The notes under the pieces are model-generated. The model was not told the DNA's origin. It saw only the letters and a list, made by a program, of their open reading frames with translations, and did no database searches. DNA of 64,000 bases, taken from Metaphire vulgaris. Lineage: Eukaryota > Annelida > Clitellata > Crassiclitellata > Megascolecidae. The position numbers and the translations under genes were made by a program. Location: assembly GCA_018105865.1 (NCBI GenBank), contig CM030841.1:7256229-7320228 (forward strand). The letters run 5' to 3'. Below, in pieces: positions 33,401-44,112 of this stretch (position 1 is its first letter; every line of letters begins with the position of its first letter).

Positions 33401-35279
33401 TTACCAAGGAGATTGTCTAAGTTTCCAGTTAAGCGAAATTAGTAAGAAGCGACCAGAGGAAATTACCTTCTGCTCCATCAGATATTACGCTGTCCTCAAA
33501 AACTTTATCATGACATAGCTCGAAGGTGCTCAATGCACGGATAGGCAAGTATTGTCTAGTTTGCACTGGGGCACGTATATAGTAACTTTTCTATCACTTC
33601 TGTTTTTCAAAGTGGATACTGTCAAGCAAGACAACAATTATCTGCATTCTCATATCAAGTTCTGCCCCATTGCTTTCTTTTCGTTAATTCGAGATGCAGG
33701 CAGAAAATGATAACAGAATATAGGCCTATTCTGTGCAAATATTCGTTGGTCATGTCGCACCGTTTCATGAAATTCGCATGTATGAATATGATCCATTAAT
33801 TCTTCGTCATTTGCATATTCTATACTGCTGAATCGTCTCATTAAATGATTGGTGACTAATATTCACTAGGACTTTTAAAATTTAAGATTGCTGCCAAATT
33901 CATCGCATTCTTTTCGTTACGCAGGCCCATAAAATGTTCGCGAAAATCCAGGATGTCCATTTAACCAATTTGAACGCTGTAACGATTGGTCAGGTATGAA
34001 ATAGTTTATTTTACCATTATTTATCCAACATAGGCATTCGACCAATATATAAATTCATTTAGGATACTTATAGCTCGGCTCCTTGAACAGGAAACATGCA
34101 CCAATTACTCGAGGACAAACGTTGACTCTAGCCAATCACGTGCAGTGTCCTTGCTGTGATTAGTTATCCGATGTGTACTAATAATGACACCTGATCATAT
34201 ATTAAAATTTCTCATTCAGAAACTCTGAAATCGTTTGAATTTCTGCCTCATCACATTGGCTATAGGAAAATGGCCACCAAGTCATTCGTTATCACCAAAT
34301 TACAGATAGAGTACTCCTACACCTGTCCTTAATAAATACGCTCTACATAATAAACAAGAACGTCAAAAAGCAACAGTGATATAGGTCCAGATCTTTTACG
34401 CATGGGGCGGCGAATTAAGAGGACTATATGTCATCTTGGCTTTCGCTTAGCTACTGAAAAAGCCCCTGTTCTTTCAATTGTTGCATTAGACAGTGAAAGT
34501 GCATGTTTATTAATTATTCGCAAGACCGTAGAATTATTAGCAATATCGTTGTGCCACAGAAATAGCAGTTTGTGTCTTTTGCAGATAATTGTGTTTCTGA
34601 ACCGCTTAAGCGGAAAGCCGATTGGATTCACGATTTTAGGAATCGTTGTCATCGATCGGAACACAATTTTAACGGTAAGTAATTGCGATGAAGGCTCGAA
34701 TAGGCCTACCACGCTTAGAGGCTTAGTCAGATGCAATTGATTCCATTCAACCCGTGCGTTGCAGTTAATGTCATGTTAATTGTGAATTGGTGAACGGTGA
34801 TGGCATGTAGATGCCCACATTTTGTGCCATGAATCAAGTGTCAAGCATCATAAGTTCATAATGATATGTTTTCGAGATTGTCGATGCTTGTAATGTGCCA
34901 TTAATGAATGTTTGGCATATCTACCCGATTTTCGGCGCGAGGGTTCATTTTTACACTGGAGTCAAATCTCGTTTCCCTTGTCTGGTTGATAGTAGGTGCA
35001 ATTGAAAGTAGCAATTCATCTATTTATTAAGTTACATAATGAAGAATGTCAACATCTTGAAAATTGGAACAGTTCATAGCATGACAACACTATTTGCCTA
35101 GAAACTTATTTATCTGAGTAGGTCTACATAACGTACAGTACCATGATGTGTCTAACGTGCTTATTGCTGCTGTGTAGATTTTAGGACTCTTGATCACCTA
35201 CTTCCTCCTGATCATCCAAATGGCTCCGCCGGAGTCTTCGCCTTATCTACATGTTAACACCAACAATACATCAACATAA
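27428..35279 (+). CDS. GRL gene 3: gustatory-receptor-like 7TM protein
   Basis: Predicted 429-residue chemoreceptor-superfamily membrane protein and the best intact representative of the group; ligand unknown. Exons are 27428-28456, 33925-33993, 34585-34674 and 35178-35279, all phase 0. The N-terminus (MIKTMPPLKIFPK, then an acidic stretch) precedes LRKAFLPMTFILRLLGLYF, a membrane-entry motif like that of insect receptors. Hydrophobic segments lie near residues 70-90, 102-121, 152-175, 203-235, 282-303 and 316-340; TM7 (ITYFLLIIQM) is in exon 4. A tract of about 195 bases (28168-28360) is nearly identical to gene 2, while codons 180-228 just before it differ mostly by replacements. Intron 1 is stretched to about 5.5 kb by nested transposons. 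Without splicing, exon 1 would run on into the intron to a stop at 28717. Confidence 0.88.
29324..32062 (-). mobile_element. hAT transposon (Charlie-like) with a CR1 inside
   Basis: Perfect 15-base terminal inverted repeats CAGGGGTGCACAACC, exact 8-base target duplication CAATAGAG (29316-29323 and 32063-32070) and gcgggcc-rich subterminal repeats on the right. On the minus strand, 29600-29925 encodes the C-terminal hAT dimerisation region (QLEVIDLQCSSELKLAFKEE, then in another frame FSITNLNKNKLRSNLTDSNF). Most of the transposase is missing, replaced by a CR1 LINE at 29940-31690. Confidence 0.92.
29940..31690 (-). mobile_element. CR1-type LINE nested in the hAT
   Basis: The minus strand encodes, in three frame-shifted pieces, GPLLDSAGC-type linker, KSPGLDGLHPKFLYE, FKKGKRSEPSNYRPVSLTS, IYLDFAKAFDKV, GVPQGSVLGPLLFLIYIND, KFADDTKLCRN, CSVMHVGKSN and the C-terminal RATKMVNGCHNLSYEKRL to FFSARVVDKWNSLDE and a final LGY stop. 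The 3' tail forms the AGTGGTTT/AAACCACT hairpin (29999-30006 with 29967-29974) and ends in (ATT)n. Same family as the copy at 18791. Confidence 0.92.
33925..33993 (+). CDS. GRL gene 3 exon 2
   Basis: 69 bases, acceptor ttacgcag, donor gtatga; encodes AHKMFAKIQDVHLTN and on to TIGQ, with Val to Ala at the sixth residue compared with gene 2. Confidence 0.8.
34585..34674 (+). CDS. GRL gene 3 exon 3
   Basis: 90 bases, acceptor cttttgcag, donor gtaagt; encodes IIVFLNRLSGKPIGFT then ILGIVVIDRNTILT, with Glu to Lys in the first half. Confidence 0.8.
35178..35279 (+). CDS. GRL gene 3 exon 4 (TM7)
   Basis: Acceptor ctgtgtag with tctaacg 21 to 27 bases upstream; encodes ILGLLITYFLLIIQMAPPES and a hydrophilic tail to TAA. 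Confidence 0.82.
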   Translation: MLGLLITYFLLIIQMAPPESSPYLHVNTNNTST

Positions 35280-35427
35280 TGTCGAGTTGTAATTTCTTGA
35301 CAAAGGAATTTCATCTACAGCAGAACATTATAGAAACATTAATTGAGAAGATTTAAACGCAGACATATTAAATGCGAGAAAGACTATTAGCAACTTGATA
35401 AGCTTATAATTGGACATATGCTGTTAA

Positions 35428-35499
35428 CCCCTTAACTGGGGATCTTGGATATATCCGTCCATTTTACATTGAGTTACAGTTAAATACACAGTTAAGGGG
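35428..35499. mobile_element. 72-bp TTAA-flanked MITE
   Basis: Perfect 11-base inverted ends CCCCTTAACTG, flanked on both sides by TTAA (35424-35427 and 35500-35503). The equivalent DNA after gene 2 (about 19832) lacks it. TTAA duplication with a CCC start fits piggyBac-type elements. Confidence 0.8.
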
Positions 35500-35689
35500 T
35501 TAAATTAATTTTCTATCTTAGTTTGGTTGTTTAGTGTCTAAAGTGCATAAGTTGACATTGTATCAAAAGTATCAATACTGTCATACATATAGCAATTGAT
35601 GAGGTCGCGATAATGCTGACTAAAAATATTTATCTAAATCTTTTTTCAAGGTCATCGTGCTTTTTGAACATACATTTGAACACGTGGCC

Positions 35690-36150
35690 AATTTAGAATT
35701 GACCTCCAGATTATTCACGATCAAGTACTTTGGTCCTCGAATATGGAATTCATTACTAAAAAGTATCATACATTACCAACATTAATGAATTTAAATTTAA
35801 GTTGAAAAATTGCTTATTATGCTTATCACCCAATTTACTAAATTAGTTTGATGTACCTGTTTATCTGTTAGGTTTCTTTACAGCTTTCCAATATTGACTT
35901 GCTGTATAGTCTATGTTTATTCTGTTCTTCATCTTGCATTACTTAAATTAATTACTGTGTAAAATATTAGTTCACTAGGTACCTCTTAGCGGGAATTATG
36001 CTTCCCTTTTGGCATCCTTGTATCCATTATATATTATCTTTATTGGCTAAATGAGCTGTTATTTCAAAATAATATCATGTTTTGTTATAAAATGTAATGC
36101 ATATTAGGCCCTAGTGGAAATAAGCTTTCAAACTTTCAAACTTCCAAACT
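35690..36150 (+). mobile_element. LINE 3' fragment
   Basis: Encodes RLFTIKYFGPRIWNSLLKS, the same C-terminal block as the LINE at 23694-25920 (RLFTIKYSGPRAWNSL), followed by an AT-rich 3' UTR and ctttcaaactttcaaac repeats. 5'-truncated. Confidence 0.7.
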
Positions 36151-36627
36151 CTCAAATAATCGGACAATGTATCTTTTGAAACACGCAGACATGGAATATG
36201 TTATAATATTCACTCTCTGTGTCTCTGTGGATTCTGAAAGTGAAGGGATTTTGATCATCTTGTTGCAAAACAGTGACGCATGTCGGAAAGTCTCAATATT
36301 GTATCCATTTGATATGTTTCAATGAGTTAATCTGTAGATTTCAGATACTGTGCTTGATAAATTTTTAGAGTTACAAGTATTAACTGGATGTATTCTGGAT
36401 TACATCATCCGTTTATTTTCATTTGGTTGGAATACATTTTTTGGGGTTTACAACTTTGGAATTTAACGTGTATTATCGCCGACACCTTTACGGTTGCAGA
36501 CAACAAGTTAATGGTTACCGCAGGCCATTGTTTTGTTACGATAATAATTGACTGACACTATTCAGCTATTGATGGGCTCGTGTTTTGCGCATGAGCTGAG
36601 CTGTAACAGAATTTTTTTAGTTCATAC
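36151..36627. other. Gene-free block shared with DNA after GRL gene 4
   Basis: Matches 50570-50985, including the segment cgtattatcgccgac ... ccattgttttgttacg. The homology shows that the duplication unit extends at least this far past exon 4. A short frame at 36466-36556 contains VTAGHCF; see findings. Confidence 0.55.
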
Positions 36628-36635
36628 ATACTGTC

Positions 36636-37575
36636 ATATTATTGTTATTGTTATTGTTCATGTCAATTTATATAGTGCAGTAATTAGCAAGGGCCAAAGT
36701 CATGGTTGCTTTACAAGGAACGTGAAAATGAGATATTAAATGAAGACGTCTTTAGTTTGCTCGCGAACTCTCCAAAGGAAGTGACGGACGACACGCTGTC
36801 CAGCAAGGAATTCCAGAGGAGGGGATTTCCGTGCGAGAACGAATGTTCTCCAAACTTTACAGTCTTCGACGGAGGTGGAACGTACGGATGGATTCGCCTA
36901 TTGGAACGAAGGTGAAGCCGTCGATCGCTCCACACCGGCCTTCAAACGAGCTTCGTGAGGTATTCTGGACAGAATGGATCGTGTAGAACCCGGAACGACA
37001 GCGAACAGCGCTTGAACACGATACGCACCGGGACCAGAAGCCAATGCAGTTTGTCCAGAAATAGAGAGGTCACGTGGTCGCGCCAACGCACCCTGAAGAT
37101 CACACGAGCTGAAGCGTTGAGGGTTGACGGTAGCTTGGCGAGCTGACGGTCGAGAAGGCCCAGAAGTAACCCGTTACAGTAGTCAATCCGTGATACGACT
37201 AAGGCGCGAACCAGTTGTATGGCCGCCGCAGCCGAAATATACCGACGGACCTCGTTCGAAGTTGCCGGAAGAACGCACGGGTCACGTTATCGACATGTCC
37301 AGCGAACGACAGCGTTTCATCGAAAAGTACTCCAAAAAGGCACAACTCCGTCGATGGTCGAATGTCGGCTTCATCAAAGTGAAGCTCCACTGGTGCGAGC
37401 GATCAGAGGTTTCCTCCTCGGAGTACTAAAGCAGATCAGCTCGGTCTTCTTAGGGTTTAGGGCCAGCCGGTTGACAGCGGCACAGCGCGTGATCTCGCGT
37501 ATGCAATCCTCCAGATGCTTTAAAAGATGATCGGACTCCGAGGGCATATAAGTGATCCTTTGGAGATTAACACGC
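36636..37575 (-). mobile_element. L2-type LINE remnant
   Basis: The minus strand gives pieces of the L2 C-terminus (SFSHGNPLLWNSLLDSVSS near 36800) and of the RT palm region (AVNRLALNPKKTELICFSTP at 37400-37480), with a GTT/ATT-rich tail and TTATATAGTGCAG 3' UTR on the left. Decayed. Confidence 0.75.
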
Positions 37576-38689
37576 ATAACTTTATCCGTCATCCATCGCT
37601 ATATTAATACTGAGGATTCTGAGCGACAGATGCATAGAAAGAAAAACGATCTATACCTGTGTTTCATTGACTGCGAGAAGACCTTCGACAGCGTGAAACA
37701 CGACAACCTATTCGAATGCCTGAAAAAAGCAGGAGTCGACGGAAAAGACAGAAAGATAATGGCAGACTTGTACTGGAAACAGGAGACAGCGATTAAATAA
37801 ACGGAGATATCGTTGAATGGATAATGATCTCAAAGAGGCATGCCAAAACTGTGGCCTATCACTAGCCTAGATCTGTTCAGTTAATACGGGGAAGAAATTA
37901 TTGAAATGACAAAGGATTGGAAGGAGTGATGACATTGAGAAATATCATTTGCTTAAGGTTTGACGATGATGCCACAATATTGGCATTCTCAGAAGTCCTG
38001 AAGAACTGCATAGATTACTAGACAAACTCAGAGAAGCCAGCGAAAACAAATGACTGAAAGTTGACAGAAAAAGACATTTTCAATGGTAGTTACAAAAACA
38101 CTAAAAGAGCCTAAATGCAGGATAGGCCTACTCATAAACGGAAGAGAACTACAACCAATAGCATAGTTCAAATAATATCAAATACTTGGAAGCATTATTA
38201 CAAGCGATGGTGGAAGTCGTATTGATGTTAAAGTGAGGACCGGTGTCGTATAAAATTATTTCCCCCATAAAGTTATTTCCTGGTCAAGTTTTGATTGGTC
38301 GGCAGATAGCCTGTCACTCAAGATTAGAACCGCCCTCCCATAGCAACGACAACTATAATTTTATTTCCTCCTTGGGAATTCTTTGCAGGCAACCAATGGC
38401 AATGCTTGAAGCAATTATATGGGTGGAGCCATGCTATAACACATACGCAAATCTCATGCATATACACAAGTTCATAAATATTCATTACCTATAACCACGG
38501 TGATTGGCTGCCAATTACAGTCAATCACAGTCGTCCTATCCATCATTTGTTTTTCGAATGCGGTCAATCGCGATTTTGACAAAGTAGTTTCAAGTTTCCA
38601 TTTGACAAAGTAGCTTCAAGTTTACATTTAATGAGATAGAAATTGCAATAATCACTTGGTGTTAAATGTTGCATTACGCTCACTGTTAT

Positions 38690-38850
38690 ATTGTTCTGCA
38701 GTGGTTTTTTGTTACTCATCCTCGTACTGTACATTCATTGGTTTGTCAATAAACTTCTATGGTGCCACAATCATATCAGTGGTTTACACACAGGTTTGCT
38801 TAGACTCAGAAACCACTTAAAATCACATTATTATTATCATAATGCCCAGG
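38690..38850 (+). mobile_element. CR1/SINE-type 3' tail fragment
   Basis: Contains the AGTGGTTT/AAACCACT hairpin (38778-38785 with 38810-38817), tttacacacagg and a short (TTA)n tail, as in the CR1 copies. It is nested in the large palindromic element. Confidence 0.7.
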
Positions 38851-39060
38851 GCTTCAGCCGATGGCGCACAAAACCAAAATTGAACTAGAGCCAGGTCAAT
38901 TATTAACGGTATCTGTAAAAAGTAGAAAATTTGCATTATCCATTGAGGAAAAATATACATTATGGGCGCCTGAACTGTATATATAATTGTTTAGCGATAC
39001 CAGATCAGTTGGAAAGATTTTAAGGACTAAACTTTCCTACCTATCTACACATAACTATAT

Positions 39061-39800
39061 AGTGACGAAATGAAATTATAGTCGGTTATAAATTTATTTC
39101 CTAGTCTACGGTTTATCTATACCTGTTTATAGCATTGGTTGGAAATGATATCCTATGGGTAATAAATTTATTTCCTAGGATATAAAATTATAGCCGGTTA
39201 TAAATTTATTTCCTAGTCTACTGTCTATCTATACCTGTGTATAGCATTGGTTGGAAATGATATCCTATGGGTAATAAATTTATTTCCTAGAAAATAAAAT
39301 TATAGCCGGTTATAAATTTATTTCCTAGTCTACTGTCTATCTATACCTGTGTATAGCATTGGTTGGAAATGATATCCTATGGGTAATAAATTTATTTCCT
39401 AGGAAATAAAATTATAGCCAGTTATAAATTTATTTTCTAGTCTACTGTCTATCTATACCTGTGTATAGCATTGGTTGAAATGATATCCTATGGGTAATAA
39501 ATTTATTTCCTAGGAAATAAAATTATAGCCGGTTATAAATTTATTTCCTAGTCTACGGTCTATCTATACCTGTTTATAGCATTGGTTGGAAATGATATCC
39601 TATGGGTAATAAATTTATTTTATAGGAAATAAAATTATAGCCGGTTATAAATTTATTTCCTAGTCTAGGGTCTATCTATTCCTGTGTATAGCATTGGTTG
39701 GAAATGAAATCATATTCTATGGGTAATAAATTTATTTCCTAGGAAATACAATTATAGCCGGTTATAAATTTATTTCCTATCTATCTATATCTGCATCATG
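39061..39800. repeat. Left subterminal array, 7 units of about 113 bp
   Basis: Tandem units each containing gcattggttgg, a tatcctatgggtaataaat segment, ggaaataaaattatagcc and ggttataaatttatttcc. This array is the inverted partner of 41925-43140. Confidence 0.92.
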
Positions 39801-39849
39801 TAGCATTGGTTGGAAAGAAAATCATGTCCTAACCATATACACATATAAG

Positions 39850-40699
39850 CAGGGCCGTTTGAAGGTCTTCGTAGGCCCTGGGCACTCTCATAATCGTAGG
39901 CCCTCCTCAACTTGAAACCTCCAAGTTGCCAAATACGCAACCAACTTAGGATTAAACTTTAAAGTTAAACACTTTCGCATTATTTTATGACTTCATGTTT
40001 AATAATGATTTTGGAATGCACCCTCCTCAGTTTTCGATGTCAAAATTCAAATCTAGTTCAACTACTTTCTGTCAACTGATGAAACAGTTTCTAAAGCCAA
40101 GGCACTAATTATGGTGTATCCATCAGATCTGGAAGAGGCAATTACTGACGACTTTCTTCTTTCACAAATATTTGGCAAGATTAAAAGAGTGGCTGAAATG
40201 CTTGGCCTAGGGCTCAAATAAAGAATAGGATGGTGATACGTTTTCCAAATGTAAATATTGCTTTCCGAATCTACCTTTCAATTTTTGGAACAAGTTGTAA
40301 AGGTGAACGTTCATTTTCAAACTGAAACTTATAAAAATTTATCTTCGGTCAACGATAGGATAAACATGACTATCCTCCCTGGCACTACTTTCATTTGAAA
40401 AAGACGATGCAGGAAATATTTTGAGGACATCATAAGTGACTTTGCTTGCTTTATGAAAAAGACCCAAAAGGTTTACATATCGTAACACTGCTCAAGTGCT
40501 CATATTAATAGATATTATACTGTTTGTGACTGCTAGACTTAAACGTTATTAAATTTGTATCTGCAAGACTGCAATTTCTGCCATAGCCTATTTTTACTCC
40601 CTTCATGTTCTCCATATACATCTGACTTTCGTAGGCCCCTGAAAAGGTCGTAGGCCCTGGGCACAGTGCCCAATGTGCCCAGTAGATAAAACAGCCCTG
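39850..40699 (+). mobile_element. hAT remnant with ZMYM1-like transposase debris
   Basis: Ends CAGGGCCGTTT and, inverted, CAGGGCTGTTTT; subterminal gtaggccctgggcac in inverted orientation; flanks catataag and catataaa (seven of eight). Broken plus-strand frames include FPNVNIAFRIYL and the ERSFSN block with later LLSFEK-like and DFACFMKKTQKV pieces, as in ZMYM1-type hAT proteins. Confidence 0.85.
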
Positions 40700-40756
40700 C
40701 ATATAAACATAGCCTTCTGCTGTGGTTAGGTTTTTGAGTAAGATATAGTAGACTAA

Positions 40757-41125
40757 GGGCTCGTCTATAAATTACGTCACGCGGTTGGGGAGAGGTCCGG
40801 CCATTTGTGACGAAGTGTGAGGACGGGGGGTTCTGTAAATGTGACGTCCCCGCAACATTTTTTTAGGTGATAACCTTTGACATTTTTGCTTGTAAGGGAT
40901 TTTGAGAGGAAAAATACAATTATGACCTTTTTGCTTGTCATGGTTTTTCGAGAGGAAAAAAATACAAGGATGGCCATTTTTGCTTGTCAAGACTTTTCGA
41001 AAGACGAAAATTCGGGGAGGAGAGGTCGGCCCCTGTGACGTCATATTTTAGGGGTCCGACGTTTTGTGACGTCGCGTTACGTCCAGAGTGCCAAAAATCG
41101 CGTGACGTAATTTATGGACGACCCC
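40757..41125. mobile_element. MITE with 27-bp inverted ends
   Basis: The right end, inverted, starts GGGGTCGTCCATAAATTACG and continues TCACGCG; the left end differs at two bases. Three imperfect internal repeats around ttttgcttgtcatgg. The flanks ctaa and aaag suggest a 2-base duplication. Superfamily unassigned. Confidence 0.75.
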
Positions 41126-41924
41126 AAAGATGAATTTAGGCTTAGTCGGGTTTATGGTAGTTGCTAGTATTGTTCATTAGGAACTGGAATTATGTAGCAC
41201 CAGCATTACTTGACTATTGTGTTTAAAGTACTTTTGTGGGTTTCTTCCCTTCGCCTCCTCTTCTTCACTTCCTCCCAATCAATGCTTCATATTAAATCGT
41301 ATAGTTATTATTATAAGATAGCCATTTTCAGCATTATTGCTTGCTAAGTCTAATCGTATCTGCATATAATCAGCGGCTTATCAATCGCAAAAGAATCGCA
41401 TTTTCCGGTAAACTCACTACGGGTGGTCTTGAGTATGTTTAACAGTTTAAGTCGATATTGATCATCTACAACAGACCGCTTACACTTATTTTCAAATGCG
41501 GATGCTACTAAAAATTGAATCATGCATTTTCACTTCAAATATGCCAATGATTTGCCATTGTTCCAGCACAGCTGATCTTATTTAATGATCGTTGTTCTGA
41601 TAATAATTATTTCGACAAATGTCATGTTTTTCTCTGGCGCTTCGTCATAAATCGTCATTTTAATGTCGACTTATACAGAGAGGATAAACTGATAGGCCTA
41701 TTGAGATTTCTAATCCGGAAACGCATTTTATCGTCTGTTGGTAGTATCTTCCTCGTCACTTTAATGAAGGCCATCTCTTGTTGCTAAGGATAGCATTCAC
41801 TATATATTACTCTACTGAAGCATTTTTTCAACTATGCTTTCTCGTGGGAAATTGAAATCCGTTTTTCAGTTAATACCATCAAGATAACGCCAAAATGCCA
41901 AGTGCCAATGAAATAGATAGGTAG
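41126..41924. other. Central part of the palindromic element
   Basis: AT-rich; no long open frame and no transposase motif found on either strand. Confidence 0.5.
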
Positions 41925-43140
41925 GAAATAAATTTATTACCCATAGGATATCATTTCCAACCAATGCTATATACAGGTATAGATAGATAGGAAATAAATT
42001 TATTACCGGTTATAATTTTATTTCCTAGGAAATAAATTTATTACCCATGGGATATCATTTCATTTCCAACCAATGCTATATACAGGTATAGTTAGATAGA
42101 AAATAAATTTATTACCGGTTATAATTTTATTTCCTAGGAAATAAATTTATTACCCATGGGATATCATTTCATTTCCAACCAATGGTATATACAGGTATAG
42201 ATAGACAGTAGACTAGAAATAAATTTATAACCGGCTATAATTTTATTTCCTAGGAAATAAATTTATTACCCATAGGATATCATTTCCAACCAATGCTATA
42301 TACAGGTATAGATAGATAGGAAATAAATTTATTACCAGTTACAAATTTATTTCCTTGAAATAAATTTATTACCCATGGGATATCATTTCATTTCCAACCA
42401 ATGCTATATACAGGTATAGATAGACAGTAGACTAGGAAATAAATTTATAACCGGCTATAATTTTATTTCCTAGGAAATAAATTTATTACCCATTGGATAT
42501 CATTTCCAACCAATGCTATATAGAGGTATAGATAGATAGGAAATAAATTTATTACCGGTTATAAATTTATTTCCTTGAAATAAATTTATTACCCATGGGA
42601 TATCATTTCATTTCCAACCAATGCTATATACAGGTATAGATAGACAGTAGACTAGGAAATAAATTTATAACCGGCTATAATTTTATTTCCTAGGAAATAA
42701 ATGTATTACCCATAGGATATCATTTCCAACCAATGCTATATACAGGTATAGATAGATAGGAAATAAATTTATTACCGGTTATAATTTTATTTCCTAGGAA
42801 ATAAATTTATTACCCATGGGATATCATTTCATTTCCAACCAATGCTATACACAGGTATAGATAGATAGGAAATAAATTTATTACCGGTTATAAATTTATT
42901 TCCTTGGAAATAAATTTATTACCCATGGGATATCATTTCATTTCCAACCAATGCTATACACAGGTATAGATAGACCGTAGACTAGGAAATAAATTTATAA
43001 CCGGCTATAATGTTATTTCCCTGCCATCAGTAGGCTATATAGTTATGTGTAGATAGGTAGGAAATAAATTTATCACCCATAGGATATGATTTCATTTCCA
43101 ACCAATGCTATGCACAGGTATAGAAAGACAGAAGATAGGA
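41925..43140. repeat. Right subterminal array, 11 units of about 110 bp
   Basis: Inverted counterpart of the left array, with ccaaccaatgctat, caggtatagatagata, aaataaatttattacc and ataattttatttcctagg in each unit. Spacing between equivalent sites is 108 to 112 bases until the last, more diverged units. Confidence 0.92.
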
Positions 43141-43459
43141 AATAAATTTATTACCGTTATAATTTTATTTCCCCACCAACAGCAGGCTATATAGTTATAT
43201 GTAGAAAATACAGTTATTGCCTGCTACTATCCGTATGCATTAAAGTGATTAAAGCTATTTTTAGATATTATGTTGATAGGCGGAAATAAATTTATACGCA
43301 AATAAATTTATACGTATGCCACATAATTTTATTTCCCTAGCAACCGCAGGCTCCGCCCAGGAAATAATTTTATGGCGGAAATAAATTTATACGACACCGG
43401 CATCGTAAAATCGGCTTTTATGGAAGCTTTAAATATCATGAGCAGCAAATACATCACCA

Positions 43460-44112
43460 AGTAACATGACAGAGATCATATTTTAAAATTGTCAAAAATA
43501 TTGCTAAATCAACGATTCTAATTTTTGGAAGCAATTAGACAGCTCGATAATCAACATGATGCTAATGTTGATATTTCTGCGTCGTCGTGCACGTTAATAC
43601 AAATTACTTTGCTGCCATTGATTGTATTTCCAAAAAGCTAAAACTGTAATTGACAATACAGGCTAGACCAGAACTAGAGTTGTTTGAAAATCATTAGGGG
43701 CTAATATGTCTAAGTAGAATATATCTTAACAATAGCTGTGGTTTACATGGAGACGACGTGTTTGCTGCTGCTGGTCATGTCATAATAGCGTAGTTTCAGT
43801 AAGAAATTCTTATCGAACAGCCCAATACAAATTCACATTAGTTCTCCTTTCATGTTTCTGCGCTTGAAATAGTCAATAACATGCATTTCAAACATACAGT
43901 AGGCTGAATACATATGTAGGCTATATAAAGAAGAGATCGCGACTTTGATTGAAGAGCTACAGGTGCTTGCTAGTTATATGGCGTTCGCCAGTACGTCCGT
44001 GAAACAAAACAACTGCTTAATTACGAAACTCAAAAGCACATTTATATTTTTGTTTCACTTCCAGTTAATTACGAAGTCAATCTACTCCAAGAACTTTGAG
44101 TTTTGAGAGCGA
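43460..44112 (+). other. 5' flank of GRL gene 4
   Basis: Diverged paralogue of the flanks of genes 1 to 3 (gacagagatcatatttt, gcaattagacagctcgat and the TATA region are preserved). No other gene. Confidence 0.7.
43922..43929 (+). promoter_or_regulatory. TATA box of GRL gene 4
   Basis: TATATAAA followed by gaagagatcgcg, preserved although surrounding bases differ from genes 1 to 3. Confidence 0.6.

Larger units (their letters stand above)
28905..33430 (-). mobile_element. L2-type LINE remnant, split by a hAT (28905-29323 and 32063-33430)
   Basis: The minus strand of the right part gives LNASARMIFGARWGDHVIAL, LVLSRVDYCNSVLLGLPAS, an RT palm region (RRGHSTDTAY) and, furthest upstream, EDVIAIVRSLPNKQCKLDP, typical of L2 polyproteins. 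The left part holds the C-terminus and 3' UTR. The hAT sits exactly between, flanked by CAATAGAG. Many stops and frame changes. It lies in intron 1 of GRL gene 3. Confidence 0.85.
38244..43396. mobile_element. Large palindromic DNA transposon, CCGG target duplication
   Basis: About 5,153 bases. Ends begin TGTCGTATAAA and are inverted over 40 bases with three mismatches. CCGG flanks both ends (38240-38243 and 43397-43400). Inside the ends are two arrays of roughly 110-base units built on ggaaataaatttattacc: 7 copies at 39061-39800 and 11 copies at 41925-43140 in opposite orientation, so each half mirrors the other. The centre holds a hAT (39850-40699) and a MITE (40757-41125). No transposase survives. 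TGT...ACA ends with a 4-base duplication recall Ginger-type elements; this assignment is tentative. Confidence 0.8.
37595..43440 (+). mobile_element. RTE-type LINE remnant split by a large DNA transposon (37595-38243 and 43397-43440)
   Basis: The left part encodes HRKKNDLYLCFIDCEKTFDS, then KIMADLYWKQETAIK and decayed later RT blocks. The right part continues with a short RIAIVKSAFMEAL-like reading. The copy at 980-1500 preserves the uninterrupted joint (aagaaacggcatcg), giving the empty site of the 5.15-kb element. Confidence 0.75.

Noticed and set aside
40772..41044. Minus-strand open frames of 66 and 90 codons
   Set aside because: They lie wholly inside the MITE and read its internal repeats; no homology or start context.
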